Source of the DNA: Ananas comosus
Lineage: Eukaryota; Streptophyta; Magnoliopsida; Poales; Bromeliaceae
Direction of reading: 5' to 3'
DNA length: 64,000 nt
Assembly (NCBI RefSeq): GCF_001540865.1
Contig: NC_033635.1
Coordinates: 9,675,565-9,739,564 of the forward strand
The notes beneath the pieces were generated by a model, which had not been told where the DNA came from, did not search any database, and worked only from the letters and a program-made list of their open reading frames with translations. The position numbers and the translations under genes are program-made. Position 1 is the stretch's first letter. The number at the start of each line of letters is the position of its first letter. Below are positions 34,248-45,823 of the stretch, piece by piece.

Positions 34248-34620
34248 TTTAAACAACACTCTGCTACCTGCAAAATATGGTCGAAAATCTGCACCTCTTG
34301 TGCATGCAACAACGGCGCTACCTCAAGCCCATGCAATGATGTAAATGCTCGCTAACAAAAGAATGTGATGTGCTGGTATCAAATAAGGTACGAGCTCTAA
34401 TACCAGAAATCAAAATGATACCTGCCACCACCCGGTCGGCTACTGTAGAGTCCTCCATCTGAGCGACATACACCTTGAGCTGTCGCCGCTCACTCTATCG
34501 CGGCACAGACTGCGGAGTCCCCCACAAATCACACATTGTAGAGTCCCCTGTGACTGTCTCTGCTGACAAGGTCCCCCAGAACGCTGTCGCCCCGAAGACC
34601 CACGACCCTGAGAACGTGAT
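34248..34620 (-). pseudogene. Element F nucleocapsid and protease start
   Basis: The minus strand gives RSRSQGRGSSGRQRSGG, one half-knuckle CVICGG, then VVAGIILISGIRARTLF with DTSTSHSF in place of the DTGASHSF active site. A frameshift follows, then HGLEVAPLLHAQ and FDHILQVAE, normal for this protease family, up to the LTR junction. The Gly and Ala changes at the active site make it inactive. Confidence 0.82.
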
Positions 34621-36024
34621 CGTGGAAAATGTAGTATACTGAACTTGGGCAAATTGTGATGTTCGAGTGTGGGAATAGCAATTGAAACTATTTCACATCT
34701 TTTGAAGGGTTGTCTAGAGATTTCGGCAAGTTATTGGAGCGAGCAAAAGGCCGAAAGAGCAAAAGCGCATTGCGAAACGCCAAAATCAGCACTCTGTACT
34801 AGGTACCGGTACCAGTGTGCTGGGGTGCCGGTACTAGCATGGCAGCTGCATGGCAGTGAGGGTTTATTGGTAATTTTTCCTCTTAGCCTTATCTTCTTGC
34901 CTCTTTGGTCGACTCCCCCAGGTGCTCCACTGTGGGATTAAGCTGAGAACAGGATTTGCAACCCTTTCTCTCTCTAGGGTTTTGAAGCTTTTTTAGAGTG
35001 AGGTTTGGTGAGTTGAGCTTATTTTTTTCTCCTCTCTCTTGTGTTAGCTGGTTTAGAAACTTTAGGGTCAGCTCTCGAACGAAGGAGGTGGTGTTTTTGC
35101 TGAGTTTTCTCAACCTTATCACAATAGATTGCTAATTTTGGAGTTTTGATTAGGTGAGCTATTTAACTACTCACTAGTTTAAAGCTTTAGTAGTGAAGTT
35201 AAGTTGTTCTTTGTTCCTTTGATGCTAGCTGATTTAGGAAGGTTAAAAACAACTAGAGAGGAGTTATTTTGCTGTGATTCTTCTACTTAAATCCAGGGAA
35301 AAGCTGGATTGAAGCCTCGAGAAGGTGATTAGTTAACTACTTGCCTTATGTTGATTCTATATTAGATGTATTGGTGAAGAGTGATGCTGTTTTGGTTTTT
35401 GTTCACAGCAGCTTTGGTATTCACCTTGAGCTGAATATAGCGACCCTTGTGAGCTTGTTTGGGGTGCTTCAACCTGTGTTGAAGTAGAGGTTTAGCTTTA
35501 TTTTAAACCTAGGTGAGAATCTAGCCTATACTATGTAAGTTTGTCAGGTTATAATGTAGGTTTATAAGTTCAGCTCTTAGCTGATTTTGGATTTATTGTT
35601 AAGGTGCTTAGAGGTTGCGGATTACCTTCGCTAGCAGGATCGACGAGGGTCGACGTGTTTTGATGGGTTTGACCTCACCGGAATAAGTGAATTCCCTCTA
35701 TGTTCTTAATAATGCTATATAATTGTTGATCATGTGTAATTGTGTCATTGGCTCACTATGTGAAGTGTGGTTAAGACAATTAGTATGTCTACTTCATATG
35801 GCTGTTACAGAACTCTATAAAGTAGACTAATTGTAGACAAATTTATATTATGCGGCATGCATAGTTAATGTTTAGAATAGATGAATGAACATAGAGCTAG
35901 AATTGATATTCATGTGCTAGTAGCATTACAACGGAGTTGTTCAATGCATTAGTTGCAATCCTATCCTATGACATTATTATATCTCCATATAGTAGAGAAT
36001 AAAGGCACTAAATATATGACATGA

Positions 36025-39000
36025 TGTAACATACCGGACTTCTAAAGTTATGAAGTCACGGTTTATGTTGGGTTGGAAAACTATTTAAATGGTTCCGATG
36101 AGGTTCGGTGAAGTTCGGAAGCTTTCGGGCGTTTCGGTGCGCGTAGGTGCGAAAACGGAACCCGAAAGGCCATGTTGGGCCGTGAGCTAAGTTCGGCATT
36201 AGCGTGGTTGAAAAGATGATGGAGACATGTTCGAAAACATGTTTGGAGAATGTAACATATTGGAACCCAGAAGGAATTATCAAACTTTAGCCAAATTGGC
36301 TAAAGCATGCGAATAAGATAAATGGACGAGTTTCAGTTAACATTCCATCAAGGTTGGAAGGGTTAAGATGAGTTCTAAAAGAGTTAGAAAGGTTTTAGCG
36401 TTGTCCGGCACAAAATAGAGTCGAAAACAAGCTAAAAACCAAGTCTGGAGCATTGTGTACCGGTACAAGTTGATGGTTGTACCGGCACAACAAGCGACCC
36501 GAAAAATGGCAGCTCTCGGGTTTGAGTGAAAAAGGTTGTTAAACCGGTGAGACGGGAAAGTGTACCGGTACACTTTGGCAGAATGGCAAAGAATTGGTCT
36601 GCTGCAATTATAATTGATTTGAGGGGTTTATTTGCAATTGTTACCTAATGTAATAGCCCTAAACCCCTCTTCCTCACAGCAGATCTCTCTCCCTCTCTCC
36701 CTCTTGTGTCTCTCCCTCTCCCTCTCAACCGGTTGCAAGAAAAGGGGAACGAAAAGAAGAAAAGAGAAGGAAAAAGAAAAGAGAAGAAAGGAAAAGAAGA
36801 AAATGATGGAGAAGAAGAAGCTTACCTCCATCTTCATCTTCCTCATGCTTGGAGGAGCTTGAGAGGTAAACCATTTGTCTCCTCTCATGGTGGGATTAGA
36901 GTTAGGGTTTGGTTTTTAAACCCTAATACTTGGAGATTTGGAGCTTCTAATGTGTTTAGAACCATGTAGAGACCAAGAACACATGAAATCCATAATGTTC
37001 TTCAAGGTGCTCTAATGGTGGATTTCTAGGGTTTGTTCTAAACACCCTAGAAATGGTTTGAATGCTCCTAACTGAGCTTCTAGATGATAAATAAGCTCTC
37101 TTTTGCTTGTTTTATAGATCAAATCCGGAGTATTGAGCATATGTCATATTAGGGCATCCCAAAGAGGGGTTTTGCTCATGTGGGGTTTTGATCTATTTTG
37201 ACCCCTTGGAAACCTAATTGGGGACGTAACAAACGCGTTGGCGAAGTCGGTTTAACCATTCGTCGAGTGTACGCGAAGTTATTGACAAAATAGTGTTTTG
37301 TTGTACAGATGGCCGCAACACGCGGAATAGACGCCAAAAATCGTGAGATCGGAACCGGAGTACCTTGGAGTCGAGGAATAAGCACCAGAAAAGACGGAAC
37401 GCGATTTGGAGGTCATTTGGAAGTCGCGCAAGAGTTCGGGCCAAAGGAGGCAACTGTTGCCGCGGGAGGCCGATTGCAAGTGACTACAAGCAATCGGAGC
37501 GCACGTTAAGGTGGGTTATGTTTACCGAAGCGACTAGGTCACCCTTATGTCTAAGTAAAGTGAATTCATGTTGATGCATATAAATAGCGCAAGATGGATG
37601 CATTGATTAATGCTAGAGTATACTCAATAAGCATGATATAGAAATAATAAATGCAAGCATGTGGTTAATGCTAAGAATAAAGATGATGACGTGATAAAAA
37701 TGCTAAGTCCATGTATGATAAGCACGTGATAGGGATGCTAAAATAAGAATGCTAAGTATAGGACATATCATGTGATGCTAGTGGCATATATATATTAGTT
37801 GACATTTGCATGTGAACATGACATAAGGATGTTAACTAAATGCATGGAATAATTTTAGTCAAAGGACATGTATATGTGGACATAAAATACATATAGATCG
37901 AGTGGCATCGAACCTAGAGTCGTGAACCTAGGTTAAACAAGTATGAATGTGAACCTAATGTTAGTAAACATAGGTTGAACAAGAGAATCAACGAACCGAG
38001 TGTCGATAAACATAGGTTAAATAAGAATGGTATTAAACCTAGTGCTAAAGAACCTAGAATCACATGAACCTAGGTAAGCAATGGTAATGAACCTAGAGTT
38101 AATTAATCTAGGCCAAGAGTATAGAAGTAAGGAACCTAAAGTATTAACTTAGGTTCACTAAAGGCTTGGACCTAGATAGGTCAACTCCTTAGGGTAAGAC
38201 CAACCCTCGAGTTATGTGAAATGGATTCCGGAATCCCGAGGCTAAAAGAATATGCCGAGCGTGGCTAAAGGATTACACCCAGAGTGGTGTTGGGTGTGTG
38301 CGACGATTTCGCCGCCCAGGGCTAACCATTGTCGTGGCGTGTGCGACGATTTCGCCGCCGGATGGTTGAGCCAGTTGAGGATCGTACCGCCGGATGACTC
38401 GAACCACTGCCGTGGCGTGTGCGATGATTTCGCCGCCGGGTGGCTGAGTCATGACCTAGGCCATTGTTGGGTGAGGTGCGATTCGTTCGCCGCCAGACGG
38501 CTAGATTAGGAGGGCGGGGGGGCTGACTGAGCAACCAGAGCGCGGATTATCCGCATTTGATTGACTCAAGACCGAGTCGGGTTGCATAGATGACTAAGGT
38601 AGAGATAACCTTAGATATGAGTTGTCAAGGACTATGGCAAAGAATAAGAATGCTAGCAATAATTAAGAATGTTAATGAATAAAGAATCGCCAACGGGCGT
38701 AGTGTAAAGAATGATAAGGAATAAAGAGTAAAGAATCGCCAATGAGCGTAATGTAAGAAAGGATAATGAAATAACAAAGTGTAAAGAATGACTTCGAGTA
38801 GAATTAAAATAATCTACTTGCATAAGTACAGGTGTTGTATATTGCATTTTGGGAGGCAGGACATCTTAGTTCAATATCTGTTATATATCTGTTATATGTT
38901 ATTGGACTAACTTGTTACAGGGCCTCATTAGACATATCGACCGAGTTTTTCCCTTAGGTGGCCGTACCCACTGGGAACCATGGAGTTGGTTCTCACCCCA

Positions 39001-39469
39001 CGTTATTTTGGGGTGTTTACAGGTACTCACGTGAGCGGCGCGGCGGTGCGAGACAAGGGCGTAGCTCCGTAGATAGCGTCCTACCCCAGAGACCGAGATA
39101 GCAGTACCCGAGTTGGTGGTCTAGCTTGGGAGGTTTAAAGACAAGAACAAATTTATATCATAAACTTGTAATAGATTGTAATAAACATGTTGTAATTTGG
39201 AAGTTAAATGTAAACAGAAACTGTGATGTAAAATATGAATGCAAAATGAATGCTTGTAATAGCAAGTAGTTATGTATTTGATACTTCCTTATGCAATCTG
39301 GATTGATATCTGTTCCTAGTTGGAACATTCGTTGATCGTTTGGATTGCGACGCCTTGAATGTATAGGGGAGACTCTGTCCGCGTTACAGGGGAATCCCCT
39401 GTCCATTCGGCGGTCTGTCGTCGGCGCCACGATCCGGTCCAAATTGGCGGTTGATCGCGGGGCGTGACA
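36025..39469 (+). mobile_element. Solo LTR (family 7), 3445 bp, TSD catga
   Basis: It runs from TGTAACATACCGG to CGGGGCGTGACA. Perfect CATGA copies lie at 36020-36024 and 39470-39474. It contains TGTACCGGTACA-type palindromes (36468-36572), a CT-rich then GAAAAG-rich leader (36660-36830), donor-like GAGAGGTAAAC (about 36863), an ACGCGTTGGCGAAGTCGG block (37230), acceptor-like TTGTACAG (about 37309), a second donor-like AAGGTGGGTT (about 37511), and the two hairpins near 38970-39000 and 39347-39412. A 66-codon frame (37309-37509) lies in the exon-like block but is not supported as a gene. It is the same family as 62794-64000. Confidence 0.94.
38285..38505 (+). repeat. Imperfect tandem repeat within the family-7 solo LTR
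   Basis: The word GTGTGCGACGATTTCGCCGCC or a close variant recurs at about 38296, 38340, 38415 and 38473, with GGNTGAGYCA-type spacers between. Units are about 45-75 bp. The repeat is GC-rich in contrast to its surroundings. Confidence 0.75.
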
Positions 39470-40016
39470 CATGATAACTAGGATATTTGGATAGACAAGT
39501 TACCAATGTAAATAATATGTTTAGACTCACATCAATTTCATATTATTGTATAATCTAGTTGATACTAGCATTTTACATTGTACATAGATTCCGACCTATA
39601 GGTCGGCAGTGGACTTTCCATGTTTGAGACACGACGATTGAGAACTTTTGGACGGTGGATTATGCTTGCTTGCCATTGTGCTCATTCGCATATGCTTGTG
39701 AGGGTCGCTCTCCACAAGCCGGTACTCTCTATGCGATAGATTGCTCGCCCGTGCCGGATTGGATGCTGAAGTGGATTGCCGTGGGGAGTGTATTCTACCA
39801 CGAGGTCATTAGGCGCGGCGCAAGCCGGACTACCTTATGTAGGTCACTATGAATTGAATAAAGATACTAAATGGTATTGATATAATTGTCACTAGTAGAT
39901 AGTGTGCATTTATATGATGACATGACATGTTTACTTATGTAAAGTAGTTACTTTGCCGGTTGCCAAATAGTTGTTGCCTCTGGGATTGTAGTTGCATGAT
40001 AATTGTTTATTATTAT

Positions 40017-40823
40017 TGTTGATACCAAAAAATTAACACGTCGACCTAACCCACGTATGAGCCAAAGAAATAAGGACACGTGGTACACCAGAAGTCGGCA
40101 ATAAGATGCCTAAAGGTCAAGAGCGTTTAGGCGGGAACGGTTGATAAGTGGGGCATAACTTCCATAAGAAGTAGGGCGTAACTTCCATGATCATGGCTAC
40201 ACCACTTCCTCCACTACTTTAACCAACCAATAATGTGGGCTGATAAGATATTATAAATAGTAACTTTGAAGCCTGTAAAAGGGGTCTTTCTCTCTTCTGA
40301 ACGAGAAGACCACCATATTTTCAATACTTTCATTTCCTGCATTTATCGTTTTCTAGGTGTAATCTACATGTAATCTTTTTTACTTGCATTTACTGCTTTC
40401 CTAGGAGTAGTTTTTAAGTTAGATCTCTGAAGTCTGTATGCCCCACGAGCACACTCTGTTATAATCTAGATTTTCAGAATATGCCCTTCGGGCACACTCT
40501 GTTTTATATGAGTTCCCAATTTCATTTTAATATATAAAGGCATTTGGCTCTTTAAGCCGACCAATCACTGTGTTTTCATCCATTCGACTCTTCAGCCGAC
40601 CCAAATTTCAGTGTTTTTCGTACATTCGGCTCATCCAACCAAACCGAATTTGTATTAAAGGTTTTCGAACTCGGCTGATCCGATCTCTCATCAGTCGAAT
40701 CGCTTGATCTAGTCGAAGGGTGCAAACTTTAAGGGTCACATTTCGAAGCCGTTTTTCATCCCTACACGTTCTTCGAGGAGGATCTTTGACCGGGTGGAGG
40801 ATCGGGGAATTGGGCTCCTAATA
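40017..40823 (+). mobile_element. Element H 5' LTR
   Basis: It is strongly similar to 43233-44020. A likely promoter is the TATTATAAATAGTAAC stretch at about 40249. Short repeated words GCCCCACGAGCACACTC and GCCCTTCGGGCACACTC occur at about 40440 and 40482. Immediately after it the sequence GCACGCCCGGTGGGAC probably contains the primer-binding site; I do not assign the tRNA. Confidence 0.88.
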
Positions 40824-40881
40824 ATTTTTTGCACGCCCGGTGGGACAACAATTTAGGTAAATTTATATTTTTATTAAAATT

Positions 40882-43012
40882 ATGGTTGATGATAACGCCA
40901 TGAATTTAAACAATAGGGTCGTTCCTAGAAATTACGGGAGCGATCAACCCAGCAATTTGGATAGTGCTGGAGAACGACAAGCGGTCTTACCTGTCGAAGG
41001 TGAGACTAGTGGTCAATCTGACCAACAAGAGCCTAGTTTGGCTCAAGCACTTGGACAAATGACACGGGTCCTACAAGTATTGGACCGAAATAGTCAAAGA
41101 AGCACTGCATGGTTAGATGCAGTCTTGGCCGCAATCATGGCCTCCAACGAGAATATTGCCCGAATAGGATAATTATTAACTCGTAATGAGCAACCTATAA
41201 CAGGCTTATAAGGGCCTGTAATGACACTGGTGTTACAAAATCCTGTAACACCAGCAAATGGTTAGCTCCATTACCAGGGGGCACCATTTCAGGCGGCTTA
41301 CAGACCGGCTGTTGTTAATCCCGGTCAGCAGCCAGAGATAGCTTGGAGATTACCACCTCCTTCGCCAGTGGCAGCATATCAGCCCCAAAATGTAGGGCTA
41401 GAGCTAGAGGGTAGGCTTCGAATATGCAAGGAGTTAACCTTGTTATACCGAATTTCGGTCTATCGCAAGTACCGAATGTAGTACAAGCACAGGTTCCTTT
41501 GCAGGGGAACAATAATGAAATATACGCACAAATTGAAGAAGCAATCCGAAATACTATCGGAGTTGGCACAAGACCGGCAATGCGGCTTGTGTTTAGATCA
41601 TAGTTAGTTAATTCGGACAATTCGATGCGGGTATGATTCGGATAAAATTTGTTTGCTAATTTTTAAATTCGTTAAAAAATATGGCTAAAAAATGGATTCG
41701 TCAATTATTTGGATACGTGATTTATACGGAAATTATACGTTCATCAATTAAAAATTCGGGATAAAAAATTCGGCTATTAAATTAAGTTTTTTTTTTCTCT
41801 CAAGATTTATGTTATTAGCATAAATACTCATATTTCTTAAGAATATAAGAATAAATAGCTACAAAATTAAGTTAATTACGTAAAAAAATTGAAAAGAGTT
41901 TTTTTTTCTGTAATTAAATAAAGAGTTTTTTTTTTCTGTAATTAACTTAATTAACTTAATTTGAAAAGCGCCCGTACCGAATTAATTAATTCGGTACAGG
42001 CACTCGAGGCGCTCGAGGCGCTCGAAGCGCGCGTGGGCCTCGTGCCCCGGCCTCGCGGGCGCGCGCGGGCCTCGCAGGAGCGCGAGCAGCCCGGGAACGC
42101 ACGCAGGCCGCATTTTTTTGGCTCCGAATAATTCGGCCCGCGTATAATACGCGAATAAGTCTTTTTTTACCAAGAAAACACATTTTTTTCTGAATTTTTG
42201 GGAAAAATATGAATTCGGTCGTTTAATTCGTTTATTTAAAAATTCGAGAATAATTCATGAATAATTTGCAAATTTACTAACATAGGTTTAGATCTCCTTA
42301 TCCCGCGAACATCGACGTAGAGCATCCGTATCCGGCAAACTGGAAAAAGCCGAAGTTCGACAAGTTCTCGGGCGATGAGACCGAGAATATGGTCGAGCAT
42401 ATAGCCTGGTTCACGGCCTAATGTAGAGAAGCGGCCGCTGACTCATTTTTGAAACTTCGATTATTTAACATATCATTAACTAAAACGGCGTTTACTTGGT
42501 ATACAAGTTTATTAGCCAATGCCATCCAAGATTGGGACGAATTGGAAAGAAAATTTCATGAACAATTCTATAAGTCGGAGCGACAATTATCGGTTGCCAA
42601 CTTGGCTTTATACCGACAAAAGTCAGGTGAAACGGTAGAAGAGTATTTGAACCGTTTCAAAATAGCCAAGACCCGGTGCTTTGTGAGAATGCCGGAATTA
42701 GTGTTCGCCAAAATAGCGTTAAATGGTCTACATTTTAAGATAAAAGACCATTTTGAAAATAAGTATTTTTCTAACCTATTTGATCTAGGTGTTCAAGTTG
42801 CCCAATATGAGCAATTTCGAAAGGAAAGTGAGGACAATCGGCTGCAATGGAGCCAATATAAAAAGCAAAGGAAAGGTAAAGAGAAATTCTTGATAGAAGA
42901 ACAGTCGGTTCAAGAAGAGCCGAGCCAATTGAGTGAAAGTAAAGAATCGGCTGATGAAGTTGAGGTACATTTTGCTGGTAAAGAGCCACTTTCTTCAAAG
43001 AGAAATCCTTGA
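40882..43012 (+). pseudogene. Element H gag, split by a DNA transposon and by stops
   Basis: The start at 40882 gives MVDDNAMNLNNRVV, then 97 codons to a TAG/TAA-rich stretch where Gln codons appear to have become stops. After the inserted element the retrotransposon-gag core is clear: KPKFDKFSGDE, FNISLTKTAFTWYTSL, WDELERKFHEQFY and GETVEEYLNRF, ending in a Lys/Glu/Ser-rich tail (stop 43012). The core frame 42449-43012 (187 codons) is open. No zinc knuckle is seen. Gag would package the element's RNA; this copy is broken. Confidence 0.82.
41600..42285. mobile_element. Non-coding DNA transposon (MULE-like), 9-bp TSD gtttagatc, inside element H's gag
   Basis: GTTTAGATC is perfectly duplicated at 41591-41599 and 42286-42294. 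The ends are imperfect inverted repeats (ATAGTTAGTTAATTCGGAC versus CTATGTTAGTAAATTTGCA). A 9-bp duplication points to a Mutator-like element; an 8-bp reading would suggest hAT. It is 686 bp, has no ORF, and has a CG-rich core (42000-42110, GAGGCGCTC repeats) within AT-rich arms. Confidence 0.8.
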
Positions 43013-43232
43013 TAGAAGAACAGATGGTTCAAGAAGAGCCGAGCAAATAGAGTAAAAGCAAAGAATCGGTTTATGAAGCCGAGGCATATACGGCTAGGAT
43101 GGTAAAGAGTCGCTTCCTTTAAGCCGACCAAGAGTAGCGAAATTAAGATCGGGTCATGGCTGTGTCATTGAGTCGTTGATTTGGCACCAATAGTCATTCG
43201 AACGTTCATTCGAGAGACTATTGGGAGGGCAT

Positions 43233-44020
43233 TGTTGATACAAAAAAATTAACACACCGATATAACCCATGTATGAGCCAAAGAAATAAGGACACGTGGT
43301 ACATCAGGAGTCAGCAATAAGACGCCTGAAGATCAAGAGCGTTTAGGCGGGAATGGTTGAGAAATGGGGCATTACTTTCATGATCATGGCTACACCACTT
43401 CCCCCACTACTTTAACCAACCAATAATGTGGGTTGATAAGATATTATAAATAGTAACTTTGAAGCCTGTAAAAGGGGTCTTTCTCTCCCCTGAACGAGAA
43501 GACTACAACATTTTCAATATTTTTCTTTCCTGTATTTATTATTTTCTAGGAGTAATCTACAGGTAATCATTTTTACCCGCATTTACTGCTTTCCTAGGAG
43601 TAGTCTTTAAGTTAGATCTCTGGAGTCTATATGCCCCACGGGCACACTCCGTTGTAATCTAGATTTTCAGAGTCTGTATGCCCTTCGGGCATACTCTATT
43701 TTGTATGAGTTCCCAATTTTATTTTAATATATAAAGGCATTTGGCTCTTTAAGCCAACCAATCACTGTGTTTTCATCCATTTGGCTCTTCAGCCGACCCA
43801 AATTTCAGTGTTTTTCGAACATTCGGCTCATCCAGCCGAATCGAATTTGTATTAAAGGTTTTCGAACTCAGCTGATCCAATCCCCTCATCAGCCGAATCG
43901 CTTGATCCAGTCGAAGGGCGCAACTTCGAGGGTCACTTTTCGAAGCCGTTTTTCATCCCTACACGTTCTTCGAAGAGGATCTTTGACCGGATCAAGAATC
44001 GGGGAATTCGGCTCCTAACA
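43233..44020 (+). mobile_element. Element H 3' LTR
   Basis: It aligns with 40017-40823 with scattered substitutions and one deletion of about 15 bp near 43370. It ends CTCCTAACA followed by the ATTAT duplication. Confidence 0.88.
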
Positions 44021-44606
44021 ATTATCATTGTTATTTCCATCATGTAGTAGTTGTACTTACTTTCCTTTTTACTTATTATGAACCTAGTGGTGTAATTTGC
44101 TGAGATTGGCGGCTTATCCACTAGAAACTATTGTTCAATAGTTCTCACACCCTCTTTGTTGTTGCTTTTATAGAGCGATCCATTACGGGAGAGACTAGGG
44201 ATTGCGGCAAAGGAGTCGCGTCTAGCTAGACGTACCTTGGAGTTCTGCTAGGTGATCATCTCGCTGTGTTTGAGTTACTGACGAGGATGATGTTCTACCT
44301 GTGTATAGAGAAGACTACTACTTGTATATGTAGTTGTTTTGGTGACCCTGAGATGTATATTTGTGATTAGAGAGTTGTACTTTATCATTGTTACCTTTGT
44401 TTTCTGATTACTTTGGTGAAGTTGTACTTGTTTTACTCTAATTTTTAGTACACTTTGTACATTCTATGCTTTGATACTATGTTAGATTTTTGTTGATTGG
44501 TATTTTCTAGCATAGTTCTAGTAGACGCCTTGTATACTGTAGGTATATGGCGGGTCTGCCCATGTTTCGGGTATGCTTCCGCTGACACCGGGGCATGAAA
44601 CGTCGG

Positions 44607-45518
44607 CGGATGCCTACTGCTCGACTGCCCTCCATCATCTGGAGTCGGGCGCTTCCTATCCTGACTCCGCCTCGGCACCTGAGCCCGCTCACAAACCGAT
44701 ACATCTCCTCTCTCCATCCACAACGCCTGCTCAATCGACGCATCCAAAGTTCTCAACCTCTGCGCCTACACCAACCGGAAGATCTCTGGCCTCAAGCCCT
44801 CTTCATACAGATACACTTTGTGGGCTTCATCCCTGGCTACAAACGGTACACAGTTCAGAAGCTGAGTAAACCACGAGTGTACTCCTGAACTGATCGCTCC
44901 CCCTGTTGTAGCTTCTTCAGGTCCTCCTCGAGTTTTTGCTTTACACTGTTTGGAAAATAGGCCCCGTACAGCAATCCACAAAACTTGTCCCACTTCATTT
45001 GTAGCACAACCAGCCCTCGAGTCTACCTTATTCTCCTCCACCAGGAGTGCGTATCACCTGCCAAACAGTGCACTCCCGGGTGTACCTGCTCCCGCTCTGG
45101 TACGAACAAGTCCTCGAATAACTTTCTCATCGCACTCACCCAGCCCTCTACAACCCAGGGCTCCGTGCAATTGCAATCAAAGCGCGGTAAATCAAACCGA
45201 CGAAAACGAGCCAGCATCTCCAGAGAATGTAACTAGCGCCATAAGAACTGTCACTGATGGGGGTACAGCTGTGGCTGGTACGGCCACTGGAGTAGTCGGC
45301 GGCGGTGCCGGCTGCTCTGGTGCTCTATGCGCTGTGTTCGGCGGTGGAGTAAATGTTTCACACATCCTCTGTAATAGGGCCCCCTATTGCCTGGTCGCCT
45401 CAGTCAAGACAGCTAACTGCTCTATCAGATCAGAGGGTGCACTCGGCCCTGCTTGCTCAGGCATCTCAGATGGCGCGACACGATCCCGTGTCGACGGTCG
45501 ACCTCGGCGTCGATACAT
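44607..45518 (-). pseudogene. Element F gag
   Basis: The start at 45518 gives MYRRRGRPSTRDRV. After frameshifts near 45240 and 45040 the capsid part reads RFRRFDLPRFDC, EGWVSAMRKLFEDLFVPEREQV and HSWWRR. QLLNCVPFVARDEAHKVYLYEEGLRPEIF follows as separate open pieces. The frame then enters GGQSSSRHPP and is cut at 44606 by solo LTR G, resuming at 34620 with RSRSQGRG. The gag is clearly related to those of A, C and D but diverged. Confidence 0.85.
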
Positions 45519-45803
45519 GATTACCTGAAATTAAAACAAGGGTCAGATACAAAACACAATCACTCTCGACCCAATCAAGCGAAAGTCTAGAAGGTCACCC
45601 CTATTTCTCCTCAAAATTATGCTATCTGCAGCCAACATATTTCTCTTGACAAAAACAGACACTCCTTCAGTCACTCACTTCACTCTAGGAGGAGTTAAAA
45701 TAATTTAATCGCTGACTTTCGTAATAAATCAAGCCTCTCACCTCTTGCCTTCCTAAGATTTTCCAAACTTAAGGTTTTCTACGTCCCAACGACCTAATAC
45801 TAA

Positions 45804-45815
45804 GCTCTGATACTA
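45804..45815 (-). other. Element F primer-binding site (initiator Met-tRNA)
   Basis: The minus strand TAGTATCAGAGC lies 8 bases from the 5' LTR end and matches the initiator tRNA-Met site at 11 of 12 bases. Confidence 0.8.
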
Positions 45816-45823
45816 ACTTAATC

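Larger units (their letters stand above)
40017..44020 (+). mobile_element. Element H: small gag-only LTR retrotransposon (TR-GAG-like), TSD attat
   Basis: LTRs of 807 bp (40017-40823) and 788 bp (43233-44020) begin TGTTGATAC and end CTCCTAATA/CTCCTAACA. ATTAT is duplicated at 40012-40016 and 44021-44025. The interior has a gag-like region only, with no protease, RT or integrase, so the element depends on another for transposition. Without the DNA transposon at 41600-42285 it would be about 3.3 kb. A purine-rich GGGAGGGCA precedes the 3' LTR. It is inserted in solo LTR G. Confidence 0.9.
34630..44600 (+). mobile_element. Solo LTR G (related to element A's LTR), about 2.5 kb once nested insertions are removed
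   Basis: It starts TGTAGTATACTGAAC and ends GGGGCATGA, close to A's TGTAGCACACTGGAC and GGGGCGTGACA. Removing 36025-39469 and 40017-44020 with their duplications leaves about 2517 bp, against 2495 for A's LTR. The flanks are CGTGG (34621-34625) and CGTCGG (44601-44606), a TSD with one extra base. Four A's precede TGTAG, so the left boundary is uncertain by 4 bases. It splits F's gag in frame. Confidence 0.85.

Noticed and set aside
34440..34941. Frames spanning the F gag/G junction and the start of G
   Set aside because: They join a real nucleocapsid remnant with unrelated LTR sequence in one case and lie wholly in LTR in the other, so neither is a gene.
37309..37509. 66-codon frame MAATRGIDAKN... 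in the family-7 LTR
   Set aside because: It fills the exon-like block, but I see no domain and no equivalent frame in other LTR families, so I do not call it a gene.
38285..38505. Possible CRISPR-like array
   Set aside because: Repeats are imperfect, spacers are related to each other and the sequence is a plant LTR. It is a minisatellite.
42000..42110. Possible structured RNA or coding exon in the GC-rich core of the DNA transposon
   Set aside because: No tRNA or rRNA signature is visible and the frames are Ala/Arg-rich composition artefacts.
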